Shown here one piece after another: positions 63,488-64,000 of a DNA stretch of 64,000 bases. Position numbers and translations under genes: made by a program. Origin of the DNA: Modestobacter italicus (GTDB taxonomy: Bacteria; Actinomycetota; Actinomycetes; Mycobacteriales; Geodermatophilaceae); the NCBI RefSeq assembly GCF_019799965.1, contig NZ_JABGCJ010000002.1, forward strand, positions 496,001-560,000, read 5' to 3'. The stretch's first letter is position 1; each line of letters opens with the position of its first letter. A model generated the notes under the pieces. The model was not told the DNA's origin. It did no database searches and was given only the letters and a program-made list of their open reading frames with translations.

Positions 63488-64000
63488 ATGAACACGACGG
63501 TCACCCTCGCCCTGGCCATCGGTGCGCTGGTGGTGCTCGTCGCCGCGGTGGCCCTGCGGCTGGCCGACCGCCTGGGACTGCCCTCGCTGTTGATCTACCT
63601 GGCGCTGGGGATGGCGATCGGGGAGAGCGGTCTCGGGGTGCAGTTCGACGACGTCGAGCTCACCCAGACCCTCGGGGTCGCCGCGCTCGTCGTGATCCTC
63701 GCGGAGGGCGGGTTGACCACCCGCTGGTCCGACCTCCGGCGGGCCTTGGGCCCCGGGCTGACTCTGGCCACACTCGGGGTCGCGGTGAGCATCTCGGTGA
63801 CCGCCGCGGTGACCGTGTGGCTGCTGGGCTACGCCTGGGGCTTCGCGATCCTGCTGGCCGCGGTCATCAGCTCGACCGACGCCGCAGCCGTGTTCGCGAC
63901 CCTGCGCCGCCTGCCGCTGCCCCGGAGACTGGCCGCCTCCCTGGAAGCCGAGAGCGGGCTGAACGACGCCCCGGTGATCCTCCTGGTCCTGGTCCTCTCC
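63488..64000 (+). CDS. Cation (K+ or Na+)/proton antiporter, 5' part
   Basis: The first 171 residues of a CPA1-type antiporter that continues beyond the window. From the ATG at 63488: a first helix TTVTLALAIGALVVLVAAVA, then LGLPSLLIYLALGMAIGESG, LGVAALVVILAEGGLTTRW, VISSTDAAAVFATLRRLPLP (the T/S-D ion site region) and LEAESGLNDAPVILLVLVLS, whose E-S-G-L-N-D is the family signature. It resembles NhaP2/CvrA. A five-codon frame (ATG 63474 to TGA 63491) ends across this start codon. Confidence 0.88.
   Translation, partial: MNTTVTLALAIGALVVLVAAVALRLADRLGLPSLLIYLALGMAIGESGLGVQFDDVELTQTLGVAALVVILAEGGLTTRWSDLRRALGPGLTLATLGVAVSISVTAAVTVWLLGYAWGFAILLAAVISSTDAAAVFATLRRLPLPRRLAASLEAESGLNDAPVILLVLVLS

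Noticed and set aside
1-64000. Insertion sequences, prophage, tRNA or rRNA genes
   Set aside because: I saw no transposase, integrase, terminal repeats, phage genes, or tRNA-like cloverleaf ends; the window looks like stable chromosomal core.

Overview
The window is high-GC actinobacterial DNA. It carries a division and cell-wall (dcw) cluster with mraZ, sepF and divIVA/wag31 and without ftsA. It has many GTG starts, pervasive 4-bp GTGA/ATGA gene overlaps, and SOS boxes of the actinobacterial type (TCGAAC-N4-GTTCGA). Together with two carotenoid loci, this fits a pigmented, stress-tolerant member of the Geodermatophilaceae or a close relative. That placement is inferred from gene content; no 16S gene is present.

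Layout. 0-2.7 kb: the end of a carotenoid operon (crtE-crtI-next gene, minus strand). 2.7-7.7 kb: metF, a conserved unknown gene, a small membrane protein, and a LolA/RseB-like exported protein coupled to an ABC-2-type exporter. 7.8-12.9 kb: an orphan chemoreceptor, a divergent MFS exporter/LacI regulator pair, and a membrane-anchored lipase-like hydrolase. 12.9-15.5 kb: a CDP-alcohol phosphatidyltransferase, adenosine kinase, two related hairpins and a flavin reductase. 15.5-20.3 kb: a five-gene overlapping operon ybaK-GNAT-crtO-cruF-cruG that should decorate a carotenoid. 20.4-26 kb: a GNAT gene, then a LexA-controlled operon DUF6504-HEPN-dnaE2. 26-28 kb: a methyltransferase and an alkaline-phosphatase-superfamily gene. 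28-30.6 kb: an operon coding for a GGAD-repeat peptide, a JmjC/cupin oxygenase and a sucrase/ferredoxin-like protein. 30.8-33.7 kb: LexA-controlled dinB, a DUF3040 membrane protein, and prs. 33.8-38.6 kb: moxR-DUF58-transglutaminase. 38.7-59.4 kb: the dcw cluster mraZ-rsmH-ftsL-ftsI-murE-murF-mraY-murD-ftsW-murG-murC-ftsQ-ftsZ-pgeF-yggS-sepF-yggT-divIVA. 59.5-64 kb: an unknown membrane protein, ileS, and the 5' part of a cation/proton antiporter.

The two carotenoid loci complement each other: early steps (crtE, crtI) in one, end-group ketolation, hydration and glycosylation (crtO, cruF, cruG) in the other. Two identical LexA-box cores tie the error-prone polymerases DnaE2 and Pol IV into one damage response. 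Genes for septal peptidoglycan precursors (murC-murG, mraY), septal synthases (ftsI, ftsW) and the Z-ring (ftsZ, sepF) are co-directional and mostly translationally coupled.

Most notable candidates for something new: (1) a 90-residue peptide with nine perfect GGAD repeats next to a cupin oxygenase and a predicted Fe-S protein, which looks like a modified-peptide or metal-binding system; (2) an unusual mraZ-rsmH leader with two identical hairpins and a 9-nt sequence fully complementary to the rsmH ribosome binding site; (3) a crtO gene whose only sensible start is a CTG overlapping the upstream stop codon.
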